A DNA stretch of 64,000 nt from Methanoregulaceae archaeon UXB-2016 (GTDB taxonomy: Archaea; Halobacteriota; Methanomicrobia; Methanomicrobiales; Methanospirillaceae): contig SISS01000002.1 in assembly GCA_004332335.1 (NCBI GenBank), forward strand, positions 16,962 to 80,961. The letters are read 5' to 3'. Made by a program: the position numbers and the translations under genes. Positions 63,701 to 64,000 of the stretch are shown here, in pieces (position 1 is the stretch's first letter; each line of letters starts with the position of its first letter). The notes below the pieces were generated by a model. The model worked only from the letters and a program-made list of their open reading frames with translations. It did not search any database and was not told where the DNA came from.

Positions 63701-64000
63701 ATGGTCTTACCAACCGAGGGCAGATCCTGCACTCATGAGAACTACGTTCAACCGCACGAATGCTGTGCTCTGGCTGTTGCTGCCCTTGACCGCCACGTGA
63801 GTATTCCGATTCAGGGTCCCTAACCCCGACAACGGTCTTCCGTACCCTTGTGGGTATGGCGGCGATGCAGCAGTCAGTCCATTCCATTGCGACGGTACTG
63901 ACGAAGAGTCCGTGTGAAACCTCACTGCGGTACCATCTCCGGAAGATCCGAATGGATGACCTCGAACGTGTGAATACCGAGATCCTGGCGTATGCCCTCT
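63701..64000 (+). pseudogene. Transposase (IS4/ISH3-like), N-terminal part with a frameshift, cut by window edge
   Basis: From ATG 63701 the frame reads MVLPTEGRSCTHENYVQPHE and ALDRHVSIPIQG, then hits a stop at about 63820. One frame over, protein continues SLTPTTVFRTLVGMAAMQQS and TKSPCETSLRYHLRKIRMDD to the window end, the N-terminal pattern of ISH3/IS4-like transposases of methanogens. A single missing base around GGGTCCCTAACC (63813-63824) explains the break. The element's left end could not be defined. Confidence 0.6.

Overview
The window is high-GC archaeal chromosome, most likely from a hydrogenotrophic methanogen of the order Methanomicrobiales. The evidence is an archaeal 16S-tRNA(Ala)-23S-tRNA(Cys)-5S rRNA operon, archaeal information-processing genes (PCNA, PriL, aCPSF1/FttA, proteasome beta, Sec61beta, Cdc48, AglB), coenzyme F420 ligase CofE, and a carbon monoxide dehydrogenase/acetyl-CoA synthase (acs) gene set. 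No mcr gene lies in the window, so the methanogen call is an inference, and I do not name a genus.

Layout. 0-2.9 kb: a universal stress protein cut by the window edge, an unpaired CydA-like membrane protein, an IS1595-type insertion sequence and tRNA-Thr(GGT). 2.9-8.7 kb: a minus-strand cofactor and one-carbon operon, glyA-folD-folP-cofE-cbiA/cfbB plus a TIM-barrel protein. 8.8-13.6 kb: a coiled-coil protein, smc and scpA. 13.8-16.1 kb: a soluble PAS-containing chemotaxis receptor. 16.3-22.1 kb: the rRNA operon behind six tandem promoter-like units. 22.8-29.8 kb: MFS transporter, aCPSF1, psmB, CBS protein, Usp, amidohydrolase, secE/G-like Sec61beta and DedA. 29.9-35.5 kb: AglB, a rhodanese lipoprotein, LemA and DUF2207. 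35.7-42.3 kb: a frameshifted lipoprotein, asparagine synthetase, and two secreted beta-helix proteins with dockerin-like EF-hand tails (the second frameshifted). 42.3-47.2 kb: MoaA, RlmE, PCNA, PriL, a small membrane protein, a hypothetical and NudC. 47.2-50.6 kb: a frameshifted LUD protein, then a gluconeogenic trio (class I aldolase, class I FBPase, and a relative of the archaeal bifunctional FBP aldolase/phosphatase that has lost key residues). 51-54.8 kb: Hsp20-like protein, Cdc48 and 5-formyl-THF cyclo-ligase. 55.3-63.4 kb: a tightly packed acs operon. 63.4-64 kb: tRNA-Thr(CGT) and the start of a frameshifted transposase.

The most notable system is the acs operon: acsB-acsD-acsC-acsV(RACo)-core methionine synthase-cooC/acsF. 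Its AcsB carries the long N-terminal domain of bacterial acetyl-CoA synthase, which standard methanogen CdhC lacks. The operon includes the ATP-dependent corrinoid activator usual in bacteria and a zinc-site core methionine synthase that could take methyl groups straight from the corrinoid iron-sulfur protein. No CO dehydrogenase catalytic subunit and no methyl-H4folate:CoFeSP methyltransferase gene is present beside it. With glyA, folD, folP and 5-formyl-THF cyclo-ligase in the same window, the cell appears to run a folate-type biosynthetic one-carbon network alongside its methanogenic pterin.

Four coding regions contain apparent frameshifts. The one in the LUD gene is repaired exactly by removing one G from a seven-base homopolymer, so base-calling or assembly error should be excluded before these are called pseudogenes.
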